Shown piece by piece: positions 30,423-38,021 of a stretch of 38,021 nucleotides of DNA. A program made the position numbers and the translations under genes. A model generated the notes under the pieces. That model did no database searches and was not told where the DNA came from. It worked only from the letters and a program-made list of their open reading frames with translations. The DNA comes from an uncultured Eubacteriales bacterium. Its GTDB lineage: Bacteria > Bacillota > Clostridia > Oscillospirales > Oscillospiraceae. The DNA lies in contig UQGU01000023.1 of assembly GCA_900540635.1 (NCBI GenBank), forward strand, positions 1-38,021, in the 5' to 3' direction. Within the stretch, counting starts at the first letter, position 1. Every line of letters begins with the position of its first letter.

Positions 30423-32705
30423 ATGGCTTTGAAAGGTCTGGACATTTTTAAGCTGTCTCCTAAGAAGAACTGTAAGGAGTGCGGCAGCCCCACCTGTATG
30501 GCATTCTGCATGAAGGTGGCCCAGGGCGCGATTTCTATTGATAAGTGCCCTTACTTCTCTGAGGACGCAAAGGCAATGCTGAACGAGGCCACTGCCCCCG
30601 CTATGAAGACCATTACCTTCGGTAAGGATCACAAGCTGGGCGGCGAGACCGTTATGTTCCGTCACGAGAAGACCCTGGTCAATAAGAACCTGTACTCCGT
30701 CCCCGTGTGCACCTGCATGACCGAGGAGGAGGTTGACAAGAAGCTGGCCGACATGGCCAAGATCGACTACGAGCGTATCGGCGAGCGGATGTACGTGGAG
30801 ACCATCTTCGTGCGCAACGCCGGCACCGATGCCGCCGCTTATACCAAGCTGGTGGAGAAGGCCGCTGCCACCGGCCGGGACCTGATCCTGGAGTGCTGGG
30901 ATGTGGAGTGCGCCAAGGCCGCTCTGGCTGTGTGCAAGGACTCGGGGCCCATCCTGGACGGCGCTACCCCTGCCAACTGGGAGGCTATGAACGAAGTCGC
31001 CAAGGAGAATGGCGTTGTTCTGGGCGTTTGGGCCGAGAGCATCTCCGACCTGTACGACACCGTGAAGAAGCTGGAAGCCGCCGGCAACAAGAACCTGGTT
31101 CTGGATGTCACCGGCAAGACCGCCAAGGAGACCCTGGCCAATGCCGTTCTGGTCCGCCGTACCGCCATCAAGGACGGGGACCGCTCCTTCGGTTATCCCT
31201 CCATCGTGAACCTGGCCAAGCTCTGCGGTGGGGATATGCACCTGGAGACCGCTTACGCTGCTATGTTCACCGAGAAGTACGCCTCCATCATCGTTCTGGA
31301 CAACATGACCTATGCTCAGGCTCTGCCTCTGTACGGCCTGCGTCAGAACATCTTCACCGATCCCCAGAAGCCCATGAAGGTGGAGTCCAAGATCTATCCT
31401 CTGAACGGCGCCGACGAGAACAGCCCCTGCGCGCTGACCGTTGACTTCGCTCTGACCTACTTCCTGGTTTCCGGCGAGCTGGAGCGTTCCAACCAGCCTG
31501 TGAACCTGATCATCACCGATGCCTCCGGTATGTCCGTTCTGACTGCCTGGGCCGCCGGTAAGTTCTCCTCCACCTCCGTGAAGAAGACCTTCGCCGATCT
31601 GGACATCGAGAACAAGATCAAGAACCGTACCCTGATCATCCCCGGCAAGGTTGCCGTTATGAAGGGCGAGATCGCCGAGAAGCTGCCCGGCTGGAACGTG
31701 GTCGTCGGTCCTACCGAGGCCGTTCAGCTGCCCAAGTACATGAAGGATAAGGAGTACGAGGCCGCTGCCGCCGCCGCTGCCGCCGAGGCCGCTGCCAAGG
31801 CCGCCAATGCCCCCAAGGAAGAGGTCAAGGAGCTGTCCTTCGAGGAGCTGCTGGCTACCAAGGTGCCCGCCATCGAGAAGGTGGACATGGGCGTCAAGTA
31901 CAAGGGCTACAACCCCGAGTCCAAGACCTTCGTCACCATCGGCGAGCGGATCCACTGCATCTCTCCCGTTATCCGCAAGGCTATGGACGAGCGGGATCCC
32001 GCTCCTATCCTGAAGCGTGCTGCCGAGCAGATCGCTGCCGGTGCCACCTATCTGGACGTTAACATCGGACCTGCCGAAAAGGATGGCCCCGAGCGTATGA
32101 TGTGGGCTGTCAAGCTGCTGCAGGAGAACTTCGACAATGTGCCTCTGGCTCTGGATACCGCCAACAAGAAGGCTATCGAGGCCGGTATCAAGGTCTACAA
32201 CCGTGCCAACGGCAAGCCCATCGTCAACTCTGCTGATGCCGGTTCCCGTATCTCCTACATTGACCTGGCTGCTGCCAACGATGCGATCTGTATCGCCCTT
32301 TGCTCTGCCGACGGCATTGCCAAGGACAACGAGGAGCGCATGAAGCACTGCCACAATATGCTCGAGCGCGGCATGAGCCTGGGCATGGACGCTACCGACC
32401 TGTGGTTCGACCCCCTGTTCCTGGTCGTCAAGGGTATGCAGGACAAGCAGATGGACGTTCTGAACGCCATCAAGATGTTCGCCGACGAGGGCCTGAAGTC
32501 CACCGGCGGTCTGTCCAACAACTCCAACGGCGCACCCAAGACTCTGCGGCCCATCATGGACTCCGCTCTGGTTGCTATGGCTATGATGCAGGGCCTGACC
32601 TCTGCCATCGTCAACCCCTGCGACCTGCGCCTGATGGAGACCATCAAGTCCTGCGACATCTTCAAGAACCACGTTCTGTACTCCGACTCCTACCTGGAGC
32701 TGTAA
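30423..32705 (+). CDS. acsC-acsE: AcsC-AcsE fusion: corrinoid protein large subunit joined to methyl-THF methyltransferase
   Basis: One 760-residue reading frame holds two Wood-Ljungdahl proteins. Residues 1-440 are the AcsC/CdhE large subunit: the [4Fe-4S] motif C17-x2-C20-x4-C25-x16-C42 in KNCKECGSPTC and KCPYF, a TIM barrel, and a C-terminal corrinoid-binding part (ITDASGMSVLTAWAAGKFS). Residues 441-500 or so are a linker rich in Ala and Glu. Residues 500-760 are AcsE, the methyl-THF:corrinoid methyltransferase with a pterin-binding barrel: TIGERIHCIS (G507), YLDVNIGPAEKDG, NSADAGSR, DLWFDPLF and GLSNNSNG, the last two holding the residues known to act in the Moorella enzyme. No stop or frameshift interrupts it. 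In the acetogens I know these are separate genes. Fusion should tether donor site to acceptor cobalamin. Confidence 0.92.
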   Translation: MALKGLDIFKLSPKKNCKECGSPTCMAFCMKVAQGAISIDKCPYFSEDAKAMLNEATAPAMKTITFGKDHKLGGETVMFRHEKTLVNKNLYSVPVCTCMTEEEVDKKLADMAKIDYERIGERMYVETIFVRNAGTDAAAYTKLVEKAAATGRDLILECWDVECAKAALAVCKDSGPILDGATPANWEAMNEVAKENGVVLGVWAESISDLYDTVKKLEAAGNKNLVLDVTGKTAKETLANAVLVRRTAIKDGDRSFGYPSIVNLAKLCGGDMHLETAYAAMFTEKYASIIVLDNMTYAQALPLYGLRQNIFTDPQKPMKVESKIYPLNGADENSPCALTVDFALTYFLVSGELERSNQPVNLIITDASGMSVLTAWAAGKFSSTSVKKTFADLDIENKIKNRTLIIPGKVAVMKGEIAEKLPGWNVVVGPTEAVQLPKYMKDKEYEAAAAAAAAEAAAKAANAPKEEVKELSFEELLATKVPAIEKVDMGVKYKGYNPESKTFVTIGERIHCISPVIRKAMDERDPAPILKRAAEQIAAGATYLDVNIGPAEKDGPERMMWAVKLLQENFDNVPLALDTANKKAIEAGIKVYNRANGKPIVNSADAGSRISYIDLAAANDAICIALCSADGIAKDNEERMKHCHNMLERGMSLGMDATDLWFDPLFLVVKGMQDKQMDVLNAIKMFADEGLKSTGGLSNNSNGAPKTLRPIMDSALVAMAMMQGLTSAIVNPCDLRLMETIKSCDIFKNHVLYSDSYLEL

Positions 32706-32734
32706 GCGCAGCGTGATGCGTCACTGACTTTCCC

Positions 32735-32776
32735 GGCGGGGGAGGGATTCTCCCTCCTCCGCCATTTGCGTTTTTG
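32735..32776 (+). terminator. Intrinsic terminator after acsC::acsE
   Basis: GGCGGGGGAGGGA (32735-32747), loop TTC, TCCCTCCTCCGCC (32751-32763), with one G-T pair, then ATTTGCGTTTTTGC. The T-run starts a few bases late, so some read-through into acsB is possible. Confidence 0.75.
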
Positions 32777-32793
32777 CAGTTGGGGAGCCGTAT

Positions 32794-32923
32794 ACGAGTT
32801 GACAGTTGACAATTGACAGTTGACAGTTAAGGAATTTCCTTCGGAAATGGATCAAGATGATTTAAAAATTGTCCCGAAGGGACACCACAACTGTAAACTG
32901 TACACTGTAAACTGTCAACTCGT
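32794..32923. mobile_element. MITE-like element with long inverted ends
   Basis: 130 bp. The ends are ACGAGTTGACAGTT (32794-32807) and its exact inverse AACTGTCAACTCGT (32910-32923). With about six mismatches the inverted ends reach 35 bp, made of repeated TTGACAG / CTGTAAA units. The middle has small hairpins (GGAATTTCCTTCGGAAAT, GTCCCGAAGGGAC). There is no coding capacity. Its position between a terminator and the acsB leader suggests insertion into the operon. Confidence 0.7.
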
Positions 32924-33035
32924 GTTCCTGCGTGCCGCGATTTGTCACGCAAGACCCCGGTGCGGACGGTAGAAAGCATTCTATCGCGCGCACTGTGATT
33001 TTGGAGAATCACAGATGATTTAGGAGGGAATTTCT
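32924..33035 (+). promoter_or_regulatory. acsB upstream region with a hairpin next to the ribosome site
   Basis: CTGTGATT (32993-33000), loop TTGGAG, AATCACAG (33007-33014), a perfect 8-bp stem ending 7 nt before AGGAGGG (33022-33028). It could stabilise the mRNA or modulate initiation. I found no clear -35/-10 here, though acsB lies behind a terminator. Confidence 0.4.
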
Positions 33036-35162
33036 ATGAGTGTATTAACTGATCTGATTTATGGCGGTTCCAATGCAGTCGCCGGACTGACCGAGAATGC
33101 CGTCAACAATGCCATTGCCAAGTATGGCGCAGACAAGGAGATTGCATTCCCCGATACTGCCTATTTCTTCCCGACCATTTACGCGGCTACCGGCGTGAAG
33201 GTCAAGACCCTGGGCGATCTGCCCGCCTGTGTGGGCGTCCTGAAGAGCCTGATCACCAATCAGGAGGATCTGGGCCAGGCCCTGAACGCCGGTCTTGCTA
33301 CCGCTGTTGGCGCTGAGATTATTGAAGGCCTGAAATACGTGGAGGGTACCAACCCCTACGAGAACGATTCCGGGATCGGCTTTGTGCCCGATCCCATTAT
33401 CCGTTCCCTGGGTGTGCCTCTGGTCACCGGCGATATCCCCGGTGTGGCCGTGGTCCTGGGTAAGGCGGACAATCCCGCCGATGTGGTCAAGGTTGTCAAG
33501 GACTACCAGTCCAAGGGCATTATGACCTTTATGGTGGGCGACTGCATTGAGCAGTGCGCCGAGGGCGGCGTGAAGATGGGCCTGGAGCTGCGTGTCATTC
33601 CTCTGGGCCACGATGTCACCGCAGTGATCCATGTGGTCACCGTGGCCATCCGTGCCGCTCTGATCTTCGGCAATGTGCAGCCCGGCAATTTGGCAGAGCT
33701 GCTGAAGTACACCAAGGAGCGTGTGCCTGCCTTTGTGAACACCTTCGGTGCCATTGACTCTGTGGTGGTCTCCGCCGGTGCCGGTGCCATTGCTTTGGGC
33801 TTCCCTGTGGTCGTGGATATCGACCTGGGCGAGAACCAGGTGCCCGGCGCGCTGGAATCCGTCACCGATCACAATGAGACCGTCAAGAAGTCCCTGGAGC
33901 TGCGGGGCATCAAGATCAAGGTCAAGGAGCTGCCCATCCCCGTGGCCTTTGCCGCTGCCTTCGAGGGTGAGATCATCCGCAAGGCTGATATGCACAACGA
34001 GATGTGGTCCTCCAAGAACCCCACGGCCGAGCTGGTGGTCATGCGGAATCTGGACGAAATTACCGACCATAAGATCAATATCATCGGACCGGATTTTGAC
34101 CAGGCCAAGGATCTGGCTCTGGCAACCTATGTGGAGGTTGCCGGTAAGAAGATGCAGCCCGACTTTGAGTCCGTCATCGAGCGGAAGTTCCACGCCTGGT
34201 TCAACTATATGGAGGGTGTCATGCACACCGGCCAGCGGAATCAGGTCCGTGTCCGTGTGAGCAACGCCGCCTACGATGCGGGTCTGCGGCTGAAGGACTT
34301 TGCCGAAGTCCTGTACGTCATGATTATGGACGAGTTCGATGCCGTTGTGGATAAGTGCCAGGTGACCCTGATCACCGATGCCGCTGAGGCGGAGAAGTTC
34401 CGTGACGAGATGGCTATGCCCCGGTACAATGCCCGTGACGACCGTCTGGCCTCTATGACCGACGAGTCCGTGGACCGCTACTATACCTGCATTCTGTGCC
34501 AGTCTTTCGCCCCCGCCCACTGCTGTGTGGTCACCCCCGAGCGTCTGGGCCTGTGCGGTGCCGTGTCCTGGCTGGATGCCAAGGCCACCAACGAGCTGAA
34601 CCCCAACGGCCCCTGCCAGCCCATCTTCAAGGAGGGCTGCCTGGATGAGCGTACCGGCCGGTATGAGTCCGTCAATAAGGCTGTGGCCGATGCCACCCAC
34701 GGCGCTGTGGAGAATGTCACGCTGTACTCCCTGCTGGAGGATCCCATGACCTCCTGCGGCTGCTTCGAGTGCATCTGCGGCATCGAGCCTATGTCCAACG
34801 GCGTGATCATTGTCAACCGGGAATACAAGGGCATGACCCCTGCCGGTATGACCTTCGGCGAGCTGGCCTCCTGCACCGGCGGCGGCGTTCAGACCCCCGG
34901 CTACATGGGCCACGGCCGTCACTTCATCTCCTCCAAGAAGTTCGTGGCTGCCGAGGGCGGCATTGAGCGGATCGTTTGGATGCCCAAGGAGCTGAAGGAC
35001 GATGTTGCCGAGAAGCTGAACAAGACTGCCAAGGAGCTGTACGGCATTGACAACTTCACCGACATGGTGGCCGACGAGACCGTCACCACCGACTGCGAGG
35101 AGCTGCTGAACTGGCTGACCGAAAAGGGTCACCCTGTCCTGGGCCTGGAGCCTCTGATGTAA
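33036..35162 (+). CDS. acsB: Acetyl-CoA synthase (CODH/ACS beta subunit)
   Basis: The 708-residue enzyme joins a methyl group (from the corrinoid protein), CO and CoA into acetyl-CoA at the Ni-Ni-[4Fe-4S] A-cluster. All ligands are present with the spacing of the Moorella enzyme: C485, C488, C497 and C507 for the cubane and bridging site (YTCILCQSF, HCCVV, LGLCG), and C574-G575-C576 (TSCGCFECI) for the distal nickel. The N-terminal CO-channel domain, which docks on AcsA, is present (LTENAVNNAIAKYGADKEIAFPDTAYFFPT), unlike the shorter archaeal form. AGGAGGG precedes the ATG. Its partner acsA is not in this window. Confidence 0.96.
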   Translation: MSVLTDLIYGGSNAVAGLTENAVNNAIAKYGADKEIAFPDTAYFFPTIYAATGVKVKTLGDLPACVGVLKSLITNQEDLGQALNAGLATAVGAEIIEGLKYVEGTNPYENDSGIGFVPDPIIRSLGVPLVTGDIPGVAVVLGKADNPADVVKVVKDYQSKGIMTFMVGDCIEQCAEGGVKMGLELRVIPLGHDVTAVIHVVTVAIRAALIFGNVQPGNLAELLKYTKERVPAFVNTFGAIDSVVVSAGAGAIALGFPVVVDIDLGENQVPGALESVTDHNETVKKSLELRGIKIKVKELPIPVAFAAAFEGEIIRKADMHNEMWSSKNPTAELVVMRNLDEITDHKINIIGPDFDQAKDLALATYVEVAGKKMQPDFESVIERKFHAWFNYMEGVMHTGQRNQVRVRVSNAAYDAGLRLKDFAEVLYVMIMDEFDAVVDKCQVTLITDAAEAEKFRDEMAMPRYNARDDRLASMTDESVDRYYTCILCQSFAPAHCCVVTPERLGLCGAVSWLDAKATNELNPNGPCQPIFKEGCLDERTGRYESVNKAVADATHGAVENVTLYSLLEDPMTSCGCFECICGIEPMSNGVIIVNREYKGMTPAGMTFGELASCTGGGVQTPGYMGHGRHFISSKKFVAAEGGIERIVWMPKELKDDVAEKLNKTAKELYGIDNFTDMVADETVTTDCEELLNWLTEKGHPVLGLEPLM

Positions 35163-35176
35163 TTTGATATCCCTGC

Positions 35177-35208
35177 GCGCCCGGAAGGATCCCCCTTCCG
35201 GGCGCTTT
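35177..35208 (+). terminator. Intrinsic terminator of acsB
   Basis: GCGCCCGGAAGG (35177-35188), loop of 5, CCTTCCGGGCGC (35194-35205), a perfect 12-bp stem followed by a short TTT. Confidence 0.75.
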
Positions 35209-35334
35209 CCAATACGCGCAGTGGGGCGGATATTGAGAAAAAATGCAGCCTGCTACAAAAATTCTCAATGCAAGTTGCAATTTGTTTCTATTTTCTATGA
35301 AAAAACATATCCGATAAAAGAATACTGATTTCTA

Positions 35335-35363
35335 TGGACATTTCACAAGAACCATGCTATACT
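35335..35363 (+). promoter_or_regulatory. Sigma-A promoter of acsV
   Basis: TGGACA (35335-35340), 17-nt spacer, TATACT (35358-35363). It follows the acsB terminator and an AT-rich stretch (35238-35334). It predicts a start near 35370, about 31 nt before the acsV ATG. Confidence 0.78.
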
Positions 35364-35400
35364 GTACGGTAGAAAACTATGAAGAAAGAAGGTAACACCC

Positions 35401-37329
35401 ATGCCCAAGGTCGTATTTGATATCGAAGGCGGAAAGCCCGTTACCGCCGAGTGCAATGTAGGGGATAACCTGCTGGAATTGGCCCGCCGTGCCAATGTTG
35501 CCATTGACGCGCCCTGCTCCGGCAACGGCTCCTGCGGCAAGTGCCGGGTGAAGCTCACCGCCGGAGAGCTGGACAGCATCCAGACCCGGCATATTTCCGA
35601 TGAGGAGTATGCCCAGGGCTGGCGCTTAAGCTGCTCTTCCAAGGTGGCAGGGGACTGCACCGTTTTTGTGCCGGACATTGCCTCGGCCTACCAGAGCCGG
35701 ATGAAGACGGCGGACCTGTCCTCCCCCAAGGAGGTTGCCATCTTTGACAAGGCCCAGGAGGATTTGAAGAAGAGCGGCATTCATTTTACCAATTCCTACC
35801 GCAGCGTGGTGCTCACCATGGCGGAGCCCAGCCTGGACGACACCATGCCGGACAACGAGCGCCTGACCTGGGCCATTGAAGAGGCCCTGGGTGTGGAGAC
35901 CGTGAAGATCCCCCATACGGTCATGGTCCGCATGGCGGCCGTTCTCCGGGAGAACAATTTCACGGTCTGCGTCAAGGGCCGCCTGGAGGGCAAGACCTTC
36001 ACCTGCATGGAGATTTGCAGCCCCGAAAACACGGGCATTTACGGCTGCGCCATTGATATCGGCACCACCACCGTCACCATGGTTATGACGGACCTGACCA
36101 GCGGCAAGATCCTGGCCAAGGGCTCCTCCGGCAACGGCCAGATTCGCTATGGCGCGGATGTCATCAACCGGATCATTGAGCAGGGCAAGCCCGGCGGCAA
36201 GAAAAAGCTCCAGGATGCCATTATCAAGGAGACCCTGACCCCCATTATGGCGGGCCTGTGCAAGTCTGCGGGCCTTGACCCCCGGAGCATCCTCAGCCTG
36301 TGCGTAGGCGCCAACACCACCATGAACCACCTGTTTGTGGGTGTGGACGCCCAGTCCGTCCGCATGGAGCCCTATATTCCCAGCTTCTTCCACTGGGATG
36401 GGCTGCTGGCCGGGGACGTGAAGCTCCCTGCCAACCCCCTGGCCCAGGTGCTGATTGCCCCCAACATCGGCTCCTACGTGGGCGGCGATATCACCGCCGG
36501 TACCCTGGCCTCCGGCATCTGGGACCGGGACGAGATGAGCCTGTTCATCGACCTGGGCACCAACGGCGAAATCGTCTTCGGCAATCGGGATTTCCTGATG
36601 AGCTGCGCCTGCTCCGCCGGTCCTGCCTTTGAAGGCGGCGACATCTCCTGCGGTATGCGCGCCACCGACGGCGCCATTGAGGCCTGCACCATCGACAAGA
36701 ACACCATGGAGCCCACCCTGACCATCGTAGGCGACCCGGGTCAAAAGTGCGTGGGTATCTGCGGTTCCGGCATCATCGATATCATCTCCGAGCTGTTCCG
36801 CTGCGGCATGATCAACGCCAAGGGCCTGTTCGTCAAGGAAGGCGACCGCATCCGCCGGGACCACCACGGTATGGGCCGCTACGTTCTGGCGGAGGCCAGC
36901 GAAAGCGAGACCGAGCGGGAGATCTCCATCAACGAGGTAGATATCGACAACTTCATCCGTGCCAAGGGCGCTATTTTCTCCGCCATTGACACGCTTCTTA
37001 AGAGCGTAGACATGACGGTGGACGGCATTGACGATGTGTACGTTGCCGGCGGCATTGGCTCCGGCATTAACATGGGCAATGCGGTGAACATCGGCATGTT
37101 CCCGGATGTGCCCCTGGAAAAATTCCATTACATCGGCAATTCCTCCCTGACCGGCGCTTACGCCATGGTCATGAGCGACGAGGCCAACGCCAAGACCGCC
37201 GAGGTGGCTTCCAACATGACCTATCTGGAGCTGAGCACCCATCCTGGGTATATGGATGCCTTCGTGGCCGCCTGCTTCATCCCCCATACCGATTCCCGGC
37301 TGTTCCCCCACAGCGTACAGGAGGCTTGA
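35401..37329 (+). CDS. acsV: Reductive activator of the corrinoid protein (AcsV/RACo type)
   Basis: A 642-residue protein that re-reduces cobalt when the corrinoid protein falls to the inactive Co(II) state, using ATP. The N-terminal [2Fe-2S] ferredoxin domain has C39-x5-C45-x2-C48-x29-C78 (APCSGNGSCGKC, RLSCSS). A linker domain follows, then the ASKHA ATPase: IDIGTTTVTMVM, SLFIDLGTNGEIVFGN, GICGSGIIDIISEL and VYVAGGIGSGINMGNAVNIG. This is the RACo layout known from Carboxydothermus. AAGAAGG precedes the ATG. It has its own promoter, and its neighbours (corrinoid protein subunits upstream, DUF3786 downstream) fit the role. Confidence 0.93.
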   Translation: MPKVVFDIEGGKPVTAECNVGDNLLELARRANVAIDAPCSGNGSCGKCRVKLTAGELDSIQTRHISDEEYAQGWRLSCSSKVAGDCTVFVPDIASAYQSRMKTADLSSPKEVAIFDKAQEDLKKSGIHFTNSYRSVVLTMAEPSLDDTMPDNERLTWAIEEALGVETVKIPHTVMVRMAAVLRENNFTVCVKGRLEGKTFTCMEICSPENTGIYGCAIDIGTTTVTMVMTDLTSGKILAKGSSGNGQIRYGADVINRIIEQGKPGGKKKLQDAIIKETLTPIMAGLCKSAGLDPRSILSLCVGANTTMNHLFVGVDAQSVRMEPYIPSFFHWDGLLAGDVKLPANPLAQVLIAPNIGSYVGGDITAGTLASGIWDRDEMSLFIDLGTNGEIVFGNRDFLMSCACSAGPAFEGGDISCGMRATDGAIEACTIDKNTMEPTLTIVGDPGQKCVGICGSGIIDIISELFRCGMINAKGLFVKEGDRIRRDHHGMGRYVLAEASESETEREISINEVDIDNFIRAKGAIFSAIDTLLKSVDMTVDGIDDVYVAGGIGSGINMGNAVNIGMFPDVPLEKFHYIGNSSLTGAYAMVMSDEANAKTAEVASNMTYLELSTHPGYMDAFVAACFIPHTDSRLFPHSVQEA

Positions 37330-37332
37330 AAT

Positions 37333-37944
37333 TTGGAAATTGAAAATCACAAGGAAGAGGTCCCCTTTGCCCACTATGAGGCCCTCTTCAAGGACTTGAA
37401 CCCCCGGGAGGTCCTGGAGCGGCTGCCGGATGTGGGCTTTGACGGCGGGGCCTTTCAGGTGACCCTGCTGGGCAGAGGCTTCTCCATTACCTACCCCGGC
37501 TGCGAATTCTCCGCCAAGGACGGCGGGGCCCTGCCGCCCCTGCCCACCCGCACCTTCCTGCTGCGCTACCTGCTGGAGAGCAAGCAGGTGGCCTTCGGCG
37601 GGGAGTGGAAGACCTTCCGGGAGATGCCCTGGGGGGAGATGTACATCAAGCCCTATACGGGCCGCGTTCTGACCCGGGCCGCCTTCACCTTCGGCACCCG
37701 GGTGGCCGCCTTCAAGGCCGCCGCCGAGAAAATGGGGGCCGTGCCGCTAAAGCACGGCGACGCGGGCTACCAGTTCGATCTGATCGGCCCCTACCGGATG
37801 CAGATCATGGTCTGGGAAGGGGACGATGAGTTCCCGCCCAACGCCCAGGTGCTCTATTCCGACAATTTCGCCGAAGGCTTCGCCGCCGAGGACCGGGTGG
37901 TGGCAGGAGATATCCTGATCTCGACCATCAAAAGCTATCTATAA
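37333..37944 (+). CDS. DUF3786 protein, likely accessory to corrinoid protein maintenance
   Basis: A 203-residue soluble protein of the DUF3786 family. Typical sequence includes the central FLLRYLLESKQVAFGGEWKT, EMPWGEMYIKPYTGRVLTRAAFTFG and the end LYSDNFAEGFAAEDRVVAGDI. The function is unknown, and members are often encoded near corrinoid or Wood-Ljungdahl genes. The start is TTG 37333, three bases after the acsV stop, with AGGAGG (37319-37324) 8 nt upstream inside the end of acsV. No ATG offers comparable spacing. Tight coupling to acsV suggests a shared role in corrinoid activation, which is inference. Confidence 0.82.
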   Translation: MEIENHKEEVPFAHYEALFKDLNPREVLERLPDVGFDGGAFQVTLLGRGFSITYPGCEFSAKDGGALPPLPTRTFLLRYLLESKQVAFGGEWKTFREMPWGEMYIKPYTGRVLTRAAFTFGTRVAAFKAAAEKMGAVPLKHGDAGYQFDLIGPYRMQIMVWEGDDEFPPNAQVLYSDNFAEGFAAEDRVVAGDILISTIKSYL

Positions 37945-37967
37945 AAAAGCTCCCCTGAAAGGGGAGC
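37943..37967 (-). terminator. Hairpin after DUF3786, oriented as a minus-strand terminator
   Basis: AGCTCCCCTGAAAGGGGAGCT (37948-37967 core CTCCCC/GGGGAG) is preceded on the plus strand by AAAAAA, which reads TTTTTT on the minus strand. It probably ends a convergent gene beyond the window. The core equals the end hairpin of element copy 3, so it may be a remnant or solo end of that family. Confidence 0.55.
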
Positions 37968-37994
37968 TCAGCTTGTCAAAAAAGCCTCGCAGAG

Positions 37995-38016
37995 TTTGGC
38001 GGCGTAAGCCGCCAAA
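37995..38016. repeat. Inverted repeat at the window edge
   Basis: TTTGGCGGC (37995-38003), loop GTAA, GCCGCCAAA (38008-38016), perfect 9-bp arms. It may belong to a structured intergenic element cut off by the window edge. Confidence 0.5.
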
Positions 38017-38021
38017 TAAAA

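Noticed and set aside
30399..32672. A 757-codon open frame antisense to acsC::acsE, with similar long antisense frames opposite acsB (33045-35132) and the GH3 gene (25813-28347)
   Set aside because: These result from the strong G/C third-position bias of the real genes. The translations are low-complexity, rich in Gly, His, Val and Leu, show no known family and lack ribosome sites.

Overview
The window looks like chromosomal DNA from a GC-rich anaerobic Firmicute, most likely a gut clostridium of the Oscillospiraceae/Ruminococcaceae type. The clues are strong AGGAGG ribosome sites with some TTG/GTG starts, sigma-A promoters, an Mgl-type sugar importer beside lacZ and a GH3 glucosidase, a VanZ-like protein, and Wood-Ljungdahl (acetyl-CoA pathway) genes. 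The genus cannot be fixed from this sequence alone.

Layout. 1-253: a palindrome-rich intergenic element. 260-1240: an orphan FliB-like Cys-cluster protein. 1353-11372: a complete type I-C CRISPR-Cas locus (cas3-cas5c-cas8c-cas7c-cas4-cas1-cas2) followed by a 29-repeat array. An internal, in-frame Cas11c start lies inside cas8c. The interference half (cas3 to cas7) is visibly more AT-rich than the adaptation half (cas4-cas1-cas2), with a sharp break at the cas7/cas4 overlap. 11441-13240: a PLP C-S lyase (PatB/MalY type) and an ArsR-type regulator, divergently transcribed from a region with two sigma-A promoters and two inverted repeats. 13255-18070 (minus): a VanZ protein, then a MoxR ATPase - DUF58 - transglutaminase - small-protein operon.

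18343-22683 (minus): a galactose-type ABC importer (mglB-mglA-mglC) plus a small membrane protein with one InlB-type repeat. A terminator-like hairpin separates mglB from mglA. 22820-28368 (minus): a two-gene operon of a domain-swapped (circularly permuted) GH3 enzyme and a GH2 beta-galactosidase. Import and hydrolysis of galactosides are therefore neighbours.

28471-37944 (plus): the carbonyl branch of the Wood-Ljungdahl pathway: cooC, acsD, an acsC::acsE gene fusion, acsB, an acsV-type corrinoid reactivator and a DUF3786 protein. CooC would load nickel. The AcsE half passes a methyl group from methyl-tetrahydrofolate to the corrinoid protein AcsC/AcsD. AcsB joins methyl, CO and CoA. AcsV re-reduces inactive cobalt. 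The CO dehydrogenase gene acsA is not in the window. The locus is cut into at least three transcription segments by terminators, a 130-bp MITE-like element and a separate acsV promoter, and cooC has a structured 5' leader.

The most notable points are the AcsC-AcsE fusion, the internal cas11c start, the mosaic composition of the CRISPR locus, the circularly permuted GH3, and a family of about 200-bp multi-hairpin elements whose end hairpins match within each copy.
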